NCBI GenBank assembly: GCA_933228675.1
Contig: OW121741.1
Coordinates: 132,321,290-132,385,289 of the forward strand
Length of the DNA stretch: 64,000 nucleotides
Source: Stomorhina lunata
Lineage: Eukaryota; Arthropoda; Insecta; Diptera; Rhiniidae
Reading direction: 5' to 3'
Position numbers and translations under genes: made by a program. Of the stretch, positions 24,501-33,991 are shown piece by piece. Position 1 is the stretch's first letter. Each line of letters opens with the position of its first letter. The notes beneath the pieces are model-generated. The model made no database searches. It worked only from the letters and a program-made list of their open reading frames with translations, and was not told the origin of the DNA.

Positions 24501-25491
24501 CTAAATTTTCGAGAAATTTCCTATAAATAGTCAATTTTCGAAAAATTTCCTATAAATAGTCAATTTTCGAAAAATTTCCTATAAATAGTCAATTTTCGAA
24601 AAATTTCCTAAAAATACTCAATTTTCGAAAAATTTCCTATAAATAGTCAATTTTCGAAAAATTTCGTATAGTCAATTTCCGAAAAATATTTAAATGGTTT
24701 AATGTCAAATTACCTTTGCTGTAGAATCATTTGATTTTATTGCACGAAAGGCAGAAAAGGATGCTGTTCCACCACCGATTAGTAAATATGGTACATGATT
24801 GGGTAATTCCTTTGAACTTAGAGGAAGAGTTTTTGGCGTCGGCGTCTCAGGACTTTTAACTGCTGTGGAAGTGTCACCTTTTAGAAAATAAATCTGAAAA
24901 TAAAATTGTATTAAGAATTTATTTAACACTTAATTGAAAACTGTAAACTTACCAAAACTCCACCAATAGCTAGACCAGCGGCCAAGCCCATTAGCAGTGT
25001 CGATGTTCTACTTTGATCCCCAGCTCCACTGTCATTACCTGAACCACCTTCTTTCCCACTTCTATCTGCTGCAGTTTTTGCTTCTTTGTCTTGGCGACTT
25101 ATATTACAATTTGCAGCTCTTAATACTTCACTGTTGTAGGAAATTTTCGGACGAATCGTCTCCTCCTAAGGTGTTAGAAGAACTTATAAAATCCATTCTA
25201 CAACAATTGTCAAGAATCAAAACTTTACCTTTTTAGAAGGTGTATATTTGTGCTCACTTGCCCATCGCTTGGCGACTACAAAAAAAGACGATTACGATTA
25301 AATATGTAATTTTAAAATTATTTTACAAAAATTGTAGTAATCACTTCTCGACATAACCTCAAAACATAATCAGAGATTGGTAACTCACCGTAATCTTCTC
25401 GAGTTGATGCCGGTGATAGTGTCCGGGTGTTTAATAGAAATGCTCGTCTGAATAACTGCAAATTTATTCCCCTAACACTACAAATGCTCAT
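21537..25491 (-). CDS. AIF: Apoptosis-inducing factor, mitochondrial (AIF)
   Basis: Seven coding exons read right to left: 25491-25389, 25275-25229, 25165-24953, 24893-24714, 23016-22309, 22243-22006 and 21943-21537. All join in frame to give 631 aa. The N-terminus ([18 protein letters not shown]) is basic and lacks acidic residues, as in a mitochondrial targeting peptide. A single hydrophobic segment at about 106-121 ([16 protein letters not shown]) is the inner-membrane anchor. The FAD-binding Rossmann motif [13 protein letters not shown] spans the end of exon 4. ATGSSP (283-288) and the NADH-binding motif [11 protein letters not shown] (about 329-339) are in exon 5. [20 protein letters not shown] and [10 protein letters not shown] are the FAD/NADH contacts of exon 6. 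The AIF C-terminal domain starts at [13 protein letters not shown]. The enzyme is a flavin NADH oxidoreductase of the intermembrane space needed for respiratory complex assembly, with a second role in caspase-independent death. The fourth intron (23017-24713) is nearly all minisatellite. Confidence 0.96.
23075..24700. repeat. 29-bp minisatellite filling an AIF intron
   Basis: Units read TAGTCAATTTTCGAAAAATT plus TCCTATAAA, the reverse complement of the array at 17320-19080. About 55-60 units occupy the 1.7-kb intron except for short ends carrying the splice sites. A block with diagnostic variants (AAAAGTTTCCCTTAAATAG, AAACAATTTCC, ATTTTCATATTAATTG) recurs after exactly 618 bp (23591 and 24209), so a roughly 0.5-kb segment of the array has been duplicated recently. 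Confidence 0.93.
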
Positions 25492-26389
25492 GTTTTATGT
25501 ATGTACAAACGTTTTAGTTTCGTTAAAAGAAATTAATAAATAAATAGCGGAATCTTCTATGACAATTTTTTCCAAGAGTTTCTTCTGTTTTGCATTTTAT
25601 TCAGAATTTAAATGTCATTTGTTGCCATTCACACAAAATGATAACATACGATATTTTGACAGTTAATTGTTAAACTACAGAGTGGTTTAGATTATTTAAT
25701 TTGATTTATTTAAATTTGTGTTGGTTACCATCAAAAAGTACTTTTTTTTTTAACACACTAGGAAAAGTATCTATAATAATTAGTTATAATTAAAATCGGA
25801 GAAACATATCTTATTTGTGTGTATGCGGACCTTTCCTGTGTTCTTTAATTCCTTTTTTACAAGAGCCCAATATATTCTTACACGTCAAAGTTCGGGTTAG
25901 TTTAATGATTTTTCTTCTCTTGGTTTGAATACCAAGCTACCATTTTATTGTGGCATGATGACAAGTTTGTAGGCATTTTGTGCTGTCTCAGAAACTGTAA
26001 AAGCGACTTTTGTAGGAACCCCTATTTGTTTATGGTGACTACTTTTGCTGATCTGCAACATAAAAATATTGACCCAGAATTCCGCCAACACATAAAAGTG
26101 TATTTTTTATAAAATTTGACTTCATTTTTTTGACCGAATTGTATTCTGGAACTTTCTGCAAATTTATATGACTTCGCAATTTATTTTGAACGAAAAAATT
26201 CGTAACAAAAATCCCAGAATCCTAAAAAGATATAACAAATTTCGGAAAATGGGTATTTTTAGTTTTTTTTTAAGTTGCTTGGTAATTTTCAGGACGAGAG
26301 AGTACAGGGTTATACATTTGCGGTTTCAAAAGTGAACGTAAATAAAACATATATATGTAAAATATTTTTTTCATGATATTTCTTTTTAT
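25492..26389. other. Upstream flank of AIF, non-coding
   Basis: This holds the presumed AIF promoter, just right of 25491, and AT-rich sequence with no coding frame. No TATA box or other core element stands out near the start codon. Confidence 0.4.
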
Positions 26390-26910
26390 ACGCTTCACCA
26401 CTATAGGTGGAAAGGGTATTATAAGTTTGTGTTTATGTATGTAACGCATAGAAATATTTGTCTTATTATACCAAATGGGGGGACAGGACCCCCATGTAAA
26501 CGATGTAATCAAAGTACAGGTCGCAATTCTAGTGATAATTTGATGAAATTTGGCACATATCATTATTTTGATAGTGGGACGATGGCTATTGAAATTCGTC
26601 AAAATCGGTCCATTATTTATGGTACTTCCTTCCCGGAATTGATATATTAGCCACAAATATCAATATTTTTTTATGAAATTAAAAACAAATATAATGTAAA
26701 CTTAAACCACTGTACCAAATTACGAGATAATCGGTTCACATTTGACCTTAGCTCTCATATAAGTCCAGCTTAAATATATAAGTTTTAAGAAAATGTTTTA
26801 ATGTATGCAAAATTTAACAAATATTTGTCTTTATATATGAAAAAGAACACCTTTGACCTTATCGTATCGTATGATCGGGCTTGACCGACTATAGCACTTT
26901 CTTACTTGTT
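26390..26910 (+). mobile_element. Unclassified interspersed repeat, copy E1
   Basis: Starts near CTTCACCACTATAGGTGG followed by AAAGGGTATTATAAGTTTGTG, with GTAACGCATAGAAATATTTG soon after. Ends near TTGACCTTATCG, then GGGCTTGACCGACTATAG and CTTTCTTACTTG. The same two ends occur at 36861-37548, 42611-42845 and (reversed) 32110-32830. The interior has no transposase similarity that I can see, so the superfamily is unknown. Confidence 0.6.
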
Positions 26911-27049
26911 TATTATAAAGTTTGAACGTTGACATTATGTGTGAAACACTTCAATATTTAAATGACCATCCTGCGAAATGTTGCAAGCATTGATTCTTTT
27001 GAGGTAAATTTAAACCACACTTTGACACATATTGCTCAAGAGTTAATGC

Positions 27050-27345
27050 ATAAACACGGTCTTTCGCGTAGCCCCACAAAAAAGTCTAATGGTGTAAAAT
27101 CGCATGATCTTGGTGGCCATTTGTTATCCCCACGAGGGGAAATTACTTGGCCAGGAAATTAAACCATTGTTGCAGAATCAAAATTTTATAGTATGTTTCT
27201 CTTGCAATAAAGTCATATTCGCTCGAGTTGTGTGGCATGTGGCACCGTCTTGTTGAAACCACATATTCTCCAAGTCGTATTATTCATGATAATTTTTATG
27301 CGTTGTGTGATACTTAAGCGGTCCATTTTCGTCAATGTCAGACTT
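27050..27345 (-). pseudogene. Decayed mariner-like transposase fragment
   Basis: On the minus strand, the conserved transposase blocks WFQQDGATCHTTRA (from 27261 downwards) and WPPRSCDFTPLDFF (from 27119 downwards) are legible in the correct order, followed by a frameshifted WGY-like stretch. Stops and frameshifts separate them. A Met-led MDRLSITQRIK sequence just upstream resembles an N-terminal start joined to the catalytic part by deletion. These motifs belong to the Tc1/mariner superfamily DDE domain. It is non-functional. Confidence 0.75.
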
Positions 27346-27750
27346 TCAACTGAAAAGAAAAAAAAAAACGTTTAACAACTTAGTTTGTTAGATGTCGAAT
27401 TCCAGTCCTATACTTTTGAAACCACTAATTGGACAGCCCGATACTTTTGCAACGTAATTATAAACATTTTGGTCCATACAAATTTTGTAACATTTTTTTA
27501 AAGCAAGCGTGCGTTATGAGGAATTATGGATCAAAATTGAAATTTCCCTAAATAGTAGGTCTAACTCGAAAGACTCTGGAACTAACACCGACATAAACTC
27601 AGTAATTAACTTTATGAAGTTTTCTTTAAAGAAAGCATTTTTAACTGTTTACATAGTAAAGCTTTTTTAAAACACTTCTTGCTTGTAATATATTCAAAAT
27701 TTTGTTCTTTTTTAGAGAATGTTGTTCTTTTTTAAGTCAAGAAAATCGGA

Positions 27751-27758
27751 TTATATAT

Positions 27759-27846
<88 letters not shown>
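27751..27846. repeat. (AT)n microsatellite, tail of SINE
   Basis: About 42 uninterrupted AT dinucleotides directly follow the 3' end of the minus-strand SINE at 27847-28145. Other SINE copies in the window also end in short TATATA tracts, so this run is probably the expanded tail of the element. It generates an artefactual open frame of alternating Ile/Tyr on both strands. Confidence 0.85.
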
Positions 27847-27848
<2 letters not shown>

Positions 27849-28145
27849 CCCCGACAACATTCCAATTGGAACAAGGGGTACTTCTCTCAGGCAATGAGCT
27901 GCATCCGTTTCTATTTTTAGACTCATTGAAAGGGACCTAAGTTTTAACGCCGGCTCCGAACGACAAATGCATTAGTTAGAGAAGTTTTACATAGCCTAAT
28001 ACTCAATAACCAGTGGCTAGCTGAGTTATGAGGTGAACCACCGCTTTTTTGAAAATTTATTTTTTCAAGTGAGTCTGGCCAGGGATCGAACTTGGGCCTC
28101 TGGTATGCTAGGCGGATGACTAACCTGCTATACCACGGCGGTTCA
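27847..28145 (-). mobile_element. tRNA-derived SINE, full-length copy
   Basis: Read on the minus strand, the head contains a perfect Pol III A box (TGGTATAGCAGG, 28135-28124) and B box (GTTCGATCC, 28091-28083) in tRNA-like sequence. A body of about 220 bp follows, ending CCAATTGGAATG and an AT tail. A TATATATAGAT-like direct repeat flanks both sides (27752-27762 and about 28147-28156), consistent with a target-site duplication. Two other copies are in this window: 36213-36406, and 63855 to the window end. Confidence 0.85.
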
Positions 28146-28157
28146 TATATATAGATC

Positions 28158-29859
28158 AGATATTATTAAAAATCGGTGCAGTATGGGACAAATCTAATAT
28201 CTTTGTAAATATTAAACTAAATCGGTTGAGAAACAACAATTATATATCGTTTTAAGTGATTTATGAGTCTGAGGTCCCTACTTTGGAGGCCTATTGTACC
28301 GCCACAGTAAATGCTAAGCTTTACAGGTTTAGAAATCACAAAAATATAATTAAATCTCGAGAAAATGTTATTGTGAAAAGAAACTTAAACGCAGGCTTGC
28401 ATGTGTCAAAAGAATTAACAAAAAAATCATAAATTTTGATAATAATTGGTCCAAACTTGACCACAGTGAATGATATCAAATATTCGGACTATACCACAAT
28501 TGTACTTGTTTCTAAGTCGATCTGTACGTATGTAAAATAAACTCCTTGGATAGTTTCCTTCAGTTAAAATATAAACAATGAAGTGTTTCAATTTAAATCT
28601 AATATCCTTCCCATAATCTATTTTGCTAGTTCCAAAACAATGGCTCAGTACAGGTCCTAGGCCAAAAAAATATACTAATATCTCCAGTTTTAATAAAATT
28701 TACACACATCTACTGGCACTTGTGTTGAAGTATCTCAACAAGTTGTATTTCCAAACATTTCAAACAATAATAAAAAACAGTTTTCTAATCATTATTAACT
28801 GCTACTGCGGAGTTTGAAATCAATAATATTTTTTTCTAAAGATGCACAATAAGTAATGGATTATATATTTATAGACATAAATTTTTTATTAATGCAATTA
28901 AAAAATTGGTCGAACTATTTGTTAGGTATAGTTGATTTTTGCCCCTGGAATCTCAGAATAAAAATTAATTTTGCTGTTTTTCGTAATCGTTAGATTCTTC
29001 ATCTAAGCGATTATTTAGATGATAAAGAAATGTTTATTAAATTTTTCAAATAAAAAGACACGGGATGGATGTCTGCTTTCAATTTACATGTGTAAAATGT
29101 ACATTCTCACCTATAAAAATATAGAGATAGATACGAACGAACATCTATCACGAAATGTTATAAAAACTGCAACGTGATAAGCGCGTGTTATTTTTAGAAA
29201 ATATTGTATTAAAAAAAAAAAAAAAACTAAATAACAACATTTATAAATGTTTTTGTAAATAAATTACTTGGAGATAATATTTCTTCTTGTAAATTATTTA
29301 TATTTTCAAAATTAATTTGCATAAATCGTATAAACCTTTCCTCTCTCACATCTTTATAAAAATTCAAAAAGTATTTCCAAATCAATATGTATTTAATTTA
29401 TTTTAAATCGAATATGCATTTTCAATTTCAATTGCATTTATATTGTGCTAGGAACTATTTGTCTTGTTATTACGAGGGTTGCTTTTTATGTTTTAATATT
29501 AGGCAATTCCAGTGCTACCATCTGACAAAGCATCTTAGCAAAGTCGTTTCAATAACTTTTCCCTGATTTTTTGTTTGTGAGATGACTTCGATGTTGTAGT
29601 CAAATCTTTTTCCGACGAGCCATTTCTTAAAGTTTGGGAACAAAAAGGGCTAGATTTGGAAAATTGGGTATATTATACAGATGAAGCTCTTCAAGGACCA
29701 TAGTCTAACAAGTTAATACGATCATAGATATATAGACTCACACAAACGACCTTTGGGACGATGATCAAGTGAATCAATAGAGTGGACCAAGTCACCAAGA
29801 AGCACCTTTGCACTTTCCTATACACGGTCGAGTAACTCCAAAATTAAGTACCGGGTAAT
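28158..29859. other. Non-coding AT-rich stretch
   Basis: I see no gene. The stretch 29470-29850 contains complex but decayed sequence, possibly the 3' flank of the Tc1-like remnant that follows, or another degenerate element. Nothing can be named. Confidence 0.4.
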
Positions 29860-30420
29860 ACATGTTTTTTGACTTTAGATTTATTCACGTATTTAATGTT
29901 ATTTTTTAATTTAATATTTTGTATAGCCTTTACTCGCAGTAATAACGGCTTCTTTACGAAGCGGTATACCACCACATCTGCCCTCAGTGCATCTAAATTA
30001 CCAGGCGTTCCGACAACACTTCTCTTAAGAACGCCACAGAGGCGAGCGATGGGGTTAAATTTGGGTGACTTGGGCGGCCAGTCCGTTGTCATTAAGCCAT
30101 TTTTGAGTTAGTAAAATAATTTTTTCCTTCAAGAATCCAAATTTTTCGCAGAAAACGGGAAGATTGGTGGCTGAAGCATTGACGTAGGACTGTGCAGTCA
30201 TCGTACCAACAATTTTATGAACTGTTCCAACACCTTCAGCCACCATGCAGATGACAGATGAAGCAACATTTTCCATCATCCGCAAAATACGACCCCATTC
30301 AGAGACAGAACTAAGATCTGAATTTATCGTATCGTTTATGCCCTGCCTATTTCCCTTAATGTCTAAGAGACTTGGCCTATGCATTCGTTGGCGGATATCC
30401 CATTTATAACAACTCCTATA
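29860..30420 (-). pseudogene. Decayed Tc1-like transposase
   Basis: Two overlapping minus-strand frames (30384-30055 and 30092-29844) together read as the C-terminal half of a Tc1-type transposase. In order they show a WGRILRMME-like block, GVGTVHKIVGTMTAQSYVN, a KWLND segment, then WPPKSPKFNPIARLCGVLKR, the usual WP.QSPDLNPIE..W..LK region. The frame changes near 30090, the expected catalytic Glu after NPI is replaced by Ala, and the N-terminal half is missing. It is an inactive fossil. Confidence 0.75.
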
Positions 30421-32109
30421 TAGCGGGCTCTGAGGAAACTCGATATCAATCGAGAGAAGTAATTCTCGAAATTATTGCATTTAATATCCATATTTTTGGG
30501 CATCGGAAAAAGTGATTCGAAAATTTACTTTTATGAAGAGTATTTTTCCATTATTAATATTTTTTTTGTTTTCCTTTAGGTTGAAACATGAAAGGCAACC
30601 CTCATATAGTGTTAGGAACTTTATGACTTATTACTAATGTTATTGATAATGAAAAGTAAAGAAACCTCTATTATTCTCGGTCATAGCAAGGTTATGTCTT
30701 AAAAACACCTTAAGACTTTTTGCAATAATAAATGGTAAACAAATAAAACAAATGTTATCTAAATTTAATATTTTATTTAAAGAATATTTATTACTATTTA
30801 CAAAAATGCACATTTCTGGCCATTCACTTACTTAACACAAGTCCATGCAAAAGCAATATTTATGCAAGTGTCAATGTCATATCATCGACTACGACAGTTT
30901 AGTAATAGATTAAAGAAAACACCAAAACAATTTCTTTAATCTTTTACGAAACTGTCGTATTCGTTAGATCGGATATAATAACATATACCTCCCATTTGAA
31001 AAAAGAAAAACAAATATGATGTACCATGGAATCTACCCTATTAAGATGACATAATGTCGATATTTTTCGTAGTAGGTGACATGTTTGGTTCCTATTACAG
31101 GAAGAGTATTATTAGATTCCTGTACCTCTTCTTATAGCCATAATGTTAGAGGATTTTATGAATTTTGAAATTTCAATTTCTTGTTTAAATCTATTATAAC
31201 CGAGACCGATGCTGATAAAAATACATTGCTTTTCACATTGAGCTTCTTTCTTGTGTATGGCAGTAAGACCAAAAGTTTGATATTAATGATTAGTATCTAA
31301 ATATGGGTTTTGATTAGAATTTAAAAATATTTTACATAAGCTAAGTTGCATATGAGTGCACCCTAAGAAGGGTAAACGAAGTGCGACCAATTTTTCTTAA
31401 TTGATAAATTGTACATGATACGTTTGAGTTAAATGAACGGTAAAAAGGGGCTTGGTTTTATGCAGTACTTCGCTAAAGATTCTGCCCTCAGACATTTGCA
31501 AAATATAGTGCTAATTTAGAAGTATGTACTTTTATTTTATTCCTGTCTTGATAAGTCCAATGTACAGTAAGCTTAAAATATTAAAGACATTAAATTGATT
31601 AATACGTAAGAGATTCTAGATTTTCGTTATGGACTATATCAGTGCCAGTGAAGAGTAATATAAAAAGAGTTAAGTCGTAAAACAATTATATATATTTATA
31701 TACCCTACATCAATCCTTAACATAATGACAGGCATCATTGACTAAGCTCTGGCAGTACTACTATTTAAAAAGATTAAGATAAGAAGGATGCGTTGTTACA
31801 CGAGATTCCCGGCTTCGACACTGACGGCTCTAGCCGTTATAATCATGCAGGCTTCGCGGGCTATTGTAAATACCTACAGCTTACTATCGCACAAAGAATA
31901 TCTTTTTCCTCAAGTGTTTTCCAACTGAACATTAAATATTCATAGGTTACCAAAAATCAGTCAAAAAGATGGTTCATTAGTTCAGTTCAAGTTTTAGATG
32001 AAATGAAATTTGTTGGCAAGCTCTTACTGCCAGATCGCAATTCGGTAAAGAAATTTAAAGCAAAAAAAAAAATAAAATCTGCGAAAAATTTTAAGTTGAA
32101 TTTTATACA
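30421..32109. other. Non-coding stretch with hairpin
   Basis: No coding sequence is supported. It contains the hairpin at 30890-30959 and a short GC-richer patch at about 31808-31860 (CCCGGCTTCGACACTGACGG) whose origin I cannot tell. The rest is AT-rich. Confidence 0.4.
30890..30959. repeat. Pre-miRNA-sized hairpin
   Basis: Arms 30890-30918 and 30931-30959 pair at 27 of 29 positions with a 12-base loop. The arm begins TACGACAGTTT. The size and near-perfect pairing suit either a hairpin RNA precursor or a very short MITE. There is no expression evidence in the sequence, so it is listed as a structure only. Confidence 0.7.
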
Positions 32110-32830
32110 AACAAGTAAGAAAAAACTATAGTCGATCAAAACCGACTATTTAATACCCTTCACTACTAAGGTCAAGTATGGACCAACAACTTAACAGGTA
32201 TTTTTTATTTAATTTTGAGATTTAAGTACATTTATGTCATTTCCAGTAGGAGTTTGATGTGGAAGCTTGAACCGATTTCTACCAAACTTCAGTTATCGGG
32301 TTATGTTTACAAAAGACTTATCTGTGTAAACCAAACTCAATTATCTATAGATTTATGAGTATAAAAGTTTTTGTCATTATATGGTTATTTTAAAGACTTA
32401 TGAAAGTGTGTCTTTTATTGGAGATATGGTCAAATACAAACCGATTCTCAACAAATTTGGTACACTGATTTGGGTTACCAAGTTTTTAAAAATTAAAGCA
32501 AATGTGTGTCCATAAGGGCCAAAATTTGTATTCCTGAAAGACAGGCCTATGGAAGGTACCCAAAATAATGATCGGATTTTATTCAAAAAACATTTTCTTT
32601 GATACAAGGGTGATGTAACAAAGAAAATTTCTGTGCCGAATTTCATTATATTAAATTTTGAGGCCCTATGCTCTATTGAAGCAAAAGAAGAAAAAAATCG
32701 AGAATGCCACAACCTGAACTTTGACCACAATTTACATATACATTTTTAAATCGATTCTGAGTATACTAATTTCAATGCATTACAAACATCAGCACAGATC
32801 AAATATACCCTTTCCAGAGTATAAAAATAT
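32110..32830 (-). mobile_element. Unclassified interspersed repeat, copy E4 (reverse)
   Basis: Begins AACAAGTAAG with GACTATTTAATACCCTTCAC and ends TATACCCTTTCCAGAGTATA, the reverse complement of the ends of the copies at 26390, 36861 and 42611. At about 720 bp it is the longest copy. The 110-aa frame inside it has no supporting homology. Confidence 0.55.
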
Positions 32831-33991
32831 CTGATGGATAATGAAACTTACTTATTGCTAGACTTTTCACAAATTTCGGGATTTCTAATCTGTGCTTATA
32901 TTTCTTGAAATATCTGAGCGATATGACTGAGATATTTGCCAATTAAAAACCATTTTAAAGTTATTCGGATAGCTCAAGATGGAGAGAGTAATATGAATTT
33001 TGCTAACTTCTGTGATATCACTTTGGAAGTTGTTATACATATAAATTAAGAAATATCTGTGGGTGTAGGGTACTATTAACAGTGTTCTTACTTATTGCTT
33101 CAGGGAATACATATCTGCAAAGAAGATTCTTATATATAGAAAGGAGATACGAGTACCACAAATGTATGAATTAAATTTTATAAATTTTGTCTGAAATATT
33201 TTATTTTGATCGATAGACCATTGAACTTAAAATAACCGCTTCGAATAAGAATAAATAAAAAAAATAATTATCTCTGAAGTCTGACTTTATTATTATTTTT
33301 TTTTTTTTGAAACGGAGAGTAAATTAAGACACCGTAATCTCAATGTCTTCATAAGTTATATTTTTCAGATAAACCGGCAAAATTTCCGTTTAGAGGATAA
33401 CCCGACATTAGTATTTGTATAACATTTTCCCACAAAAATTCAAAATTTTTAAAAGTTTTGGTTTACTCCTTTGTTTGTGCAAAACTAATCACGATTTGTT
33501 TTATTTAAAAAGAAAATAGATAAGAGTTATATTTTCTTTGAATGCCCCGCGAATTGGTTGGATTACTGGCGATCCTATTGTTATTCTCATCTGTTCGAGC
33601 TTTAGTTTTTAACTGATAAGACAAGAAACGTATACGTTAATGATCGATGCATTTAACTGCAGCCGACCGTAATGAACGATAATAAGCTGCCGTTTTGGCA
33701 CTACACTAGGTCTCTTGCCCACTTACATTTTAATTCAGAACACTTTTGGTTGTGATCGAATACTGACTGATCTGAATAAATACTTACAGTGGAACTCAAT
33801 CGTTAAACGGATCAAATTTCAAGAAGAAACGGGTCAATTGTTATTGTGTAAAAAAATTAAAAGGATTCAAAATTAAATAATGAACTTTTAATTGTGATTG
33901 ATTGACTAATTAATTAAAATAAAAACACAGACTTTAAATAATTTGAAATAAGTGTTTTGGTTATTATTTTAAGAAGTAATTAAACTTAAAA
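32831..33991 (+). other. Upstream region of Tps1
   Basis: No coding sequence. From about 33540 to 33800 the base composition is more complex than the surroundings and probably contains the Tps1 promoter and 5' untranslated sequence. A possible acceptor (AATACTTACAG, ending 33790) could precede the leader exon. I cannot fix the transcription start. Confidence 0.35.

Noticed and set aside
17320..24700. CRISPR-like array
   Set aside because: Regular 29-bp units but no unique spacers, and the genome is eukaryotic; it is a minisatellite.
26962..27162. 66-aa plus-strand frame
   Set aside because: It is antisense to the mariner-like transposase motifs, which read clearly on the minus strand.
27702..27926. 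Ile/Tyr repeat proteins on both strands
   Set aside because: Translation of an (AT)n microsatellite; both strands give the same artefact.
28083..28135. Functional tRNA gene
   Set aside because: Pol III boxes are perfect, but the sequence continues into a repeated body with an AT tail and recurs at 36213 and 63855, and no clean cloverleaf with acceptor stem is seen. It is a SINE head.
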